A program made the position numbers and the translations under genes. Below are positions 63,832-64,000 of a DNA stretch of 64,000 nt, in pieces (the first letter of the stretch is position 1; each line of letters starts with the position of its first letter). Under the pieces are notes generated by a model, which was not told the DNA's origin, ran no database searches, and worked only from the letters and a program-made list of their open reading frames with translations. This DNA comes from Dysgonomonas sp. PF1-14 (GTDB lineage: Bacteria > Bacteroidota > Bacteroidia > Bacteroidales > Dysgonomonadaceae), in the NCBI RefSeq assembly GCF_029892965.1, contig NZ_JARXWN010000001.1, positions 248,001-312,000 of the forward strand, given 5' to 3'.

Positions 63832-64000
63832 TTACATGAAACCGAGAGAGTCGAGTAACTTCCTCTCGTCTTTCAAAGCATTTATAACCCTGTATGCGAA
63901 ACATTCTCTCCGCAAAGGGTAATTATTGCGCAACTGCTTAAAAGTATCAGGAGAGGCTAGTAAACGGTTAAAATCACCCAAAGGATTATATGTTTCCAGA
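63832..64000 (-). CDS. C-terminal part of a gene of unknown function, cut by the window edge
   Basis: A minus-strand frame is open from the right edge to a TAA at 63834-63832 and encodes the last 55 residues of a protein, from LETYNPLGDFNRLLA to ERKLLDSLGFM. It contains no start, so the gene begins outside the window. The fragment is helical-looking and Arg/Lys-rich (FKQLRNNYPLRREC). Its stop is 18 bases from the start of the exported protein at 63813, so the two are probably co-transcribed. I do not recognise the family. Confidence 0.55.
   Translation of the reverse strand, partial: LETYNPLGDFNRLLASPDTFKQLRNNYPLRRECFAYRVINALKDERKLLDSLGFM

Overview
The window is a piece of a Bacteroidota (Bacteroidales-type) chromosome. 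Evidence: many upstream regions carry the phylum-specific -7 box TAnnTTTG (TATATTTG, TATTTTTG, TAATTTTG), most start codons lack a Shine-Dalgarno sequence, a SusC/SusD pair is present, ftsK, lolA and trxB are clustered, and base composition is moderately AT-rich. A Dysgonomonas-like genus fits but cannot be settled from this sequence alone.

Layout. (1) 1-13,503: most of the S10-spc-alpha ribosomal super-operon, from rplW through secY, map, infA, rpmJ, rpsM, rpsK, rpsD, rpoA and rplQ, all on the plus strand and tightly packed; a structured leader precedes rpsD. (2) 13,504-37,611: mixed genes. These are pbpC, an orphan three-gene operon (exported protein, GNAT, P-loop kinase), a membrane flippase-like protein, an exported esterase, a LuxR regulator convergent with an HhH protein, an exported beta-propeller protein, the ftsK/lolA/trxB cluster, an HTH-cupin regulator with an acyl-CoA ligase, a surface protein, an S9 peptidase and prfB with its programmed +1 frameshift. 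Intergenic spaces here hold two MITE-like elements and two copies of a composite repeat. (3) 37,863-41,927: a four-gene operon, GntP permease, RidA, Zn-type D-serine dehydratase-like enzyme and M19 dipeptidase, which together read as a D-amino-acid (D-serine) catabolic pathway. (4) 41,991-57,407: elaA, then rpsU (with a structured leader), a Xer recombinase, hpf, two tRNA-Thr genes, tuf, tRNA-Trp, secE, nusG, rplK, rplA, rplJ, rplL, rpoB and rpoC. (5) 57,408-64,000: a SusC/SusD outer-membrane uptake pair followed by two minus-strand genes of unknown function, the last one cut by the window edge.

No CRISPR array, prophage, complete insertion sequence or recognisable defence system is visible. 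The observations most worth checking are non-coding: the rpsU and rpsD leaders, a probable small RNA between rplQ and pbpC, a 213-bp MITE with a 9-bp target duplication, a C7 tract inside the promoter spacer of a surface-protein gene (possible phase variation), and modular intergenic repeats that recur at 19.7 kb and 29.2 kb. The best candidate for a coherent but under-described system among the genes is the D-serine operon.
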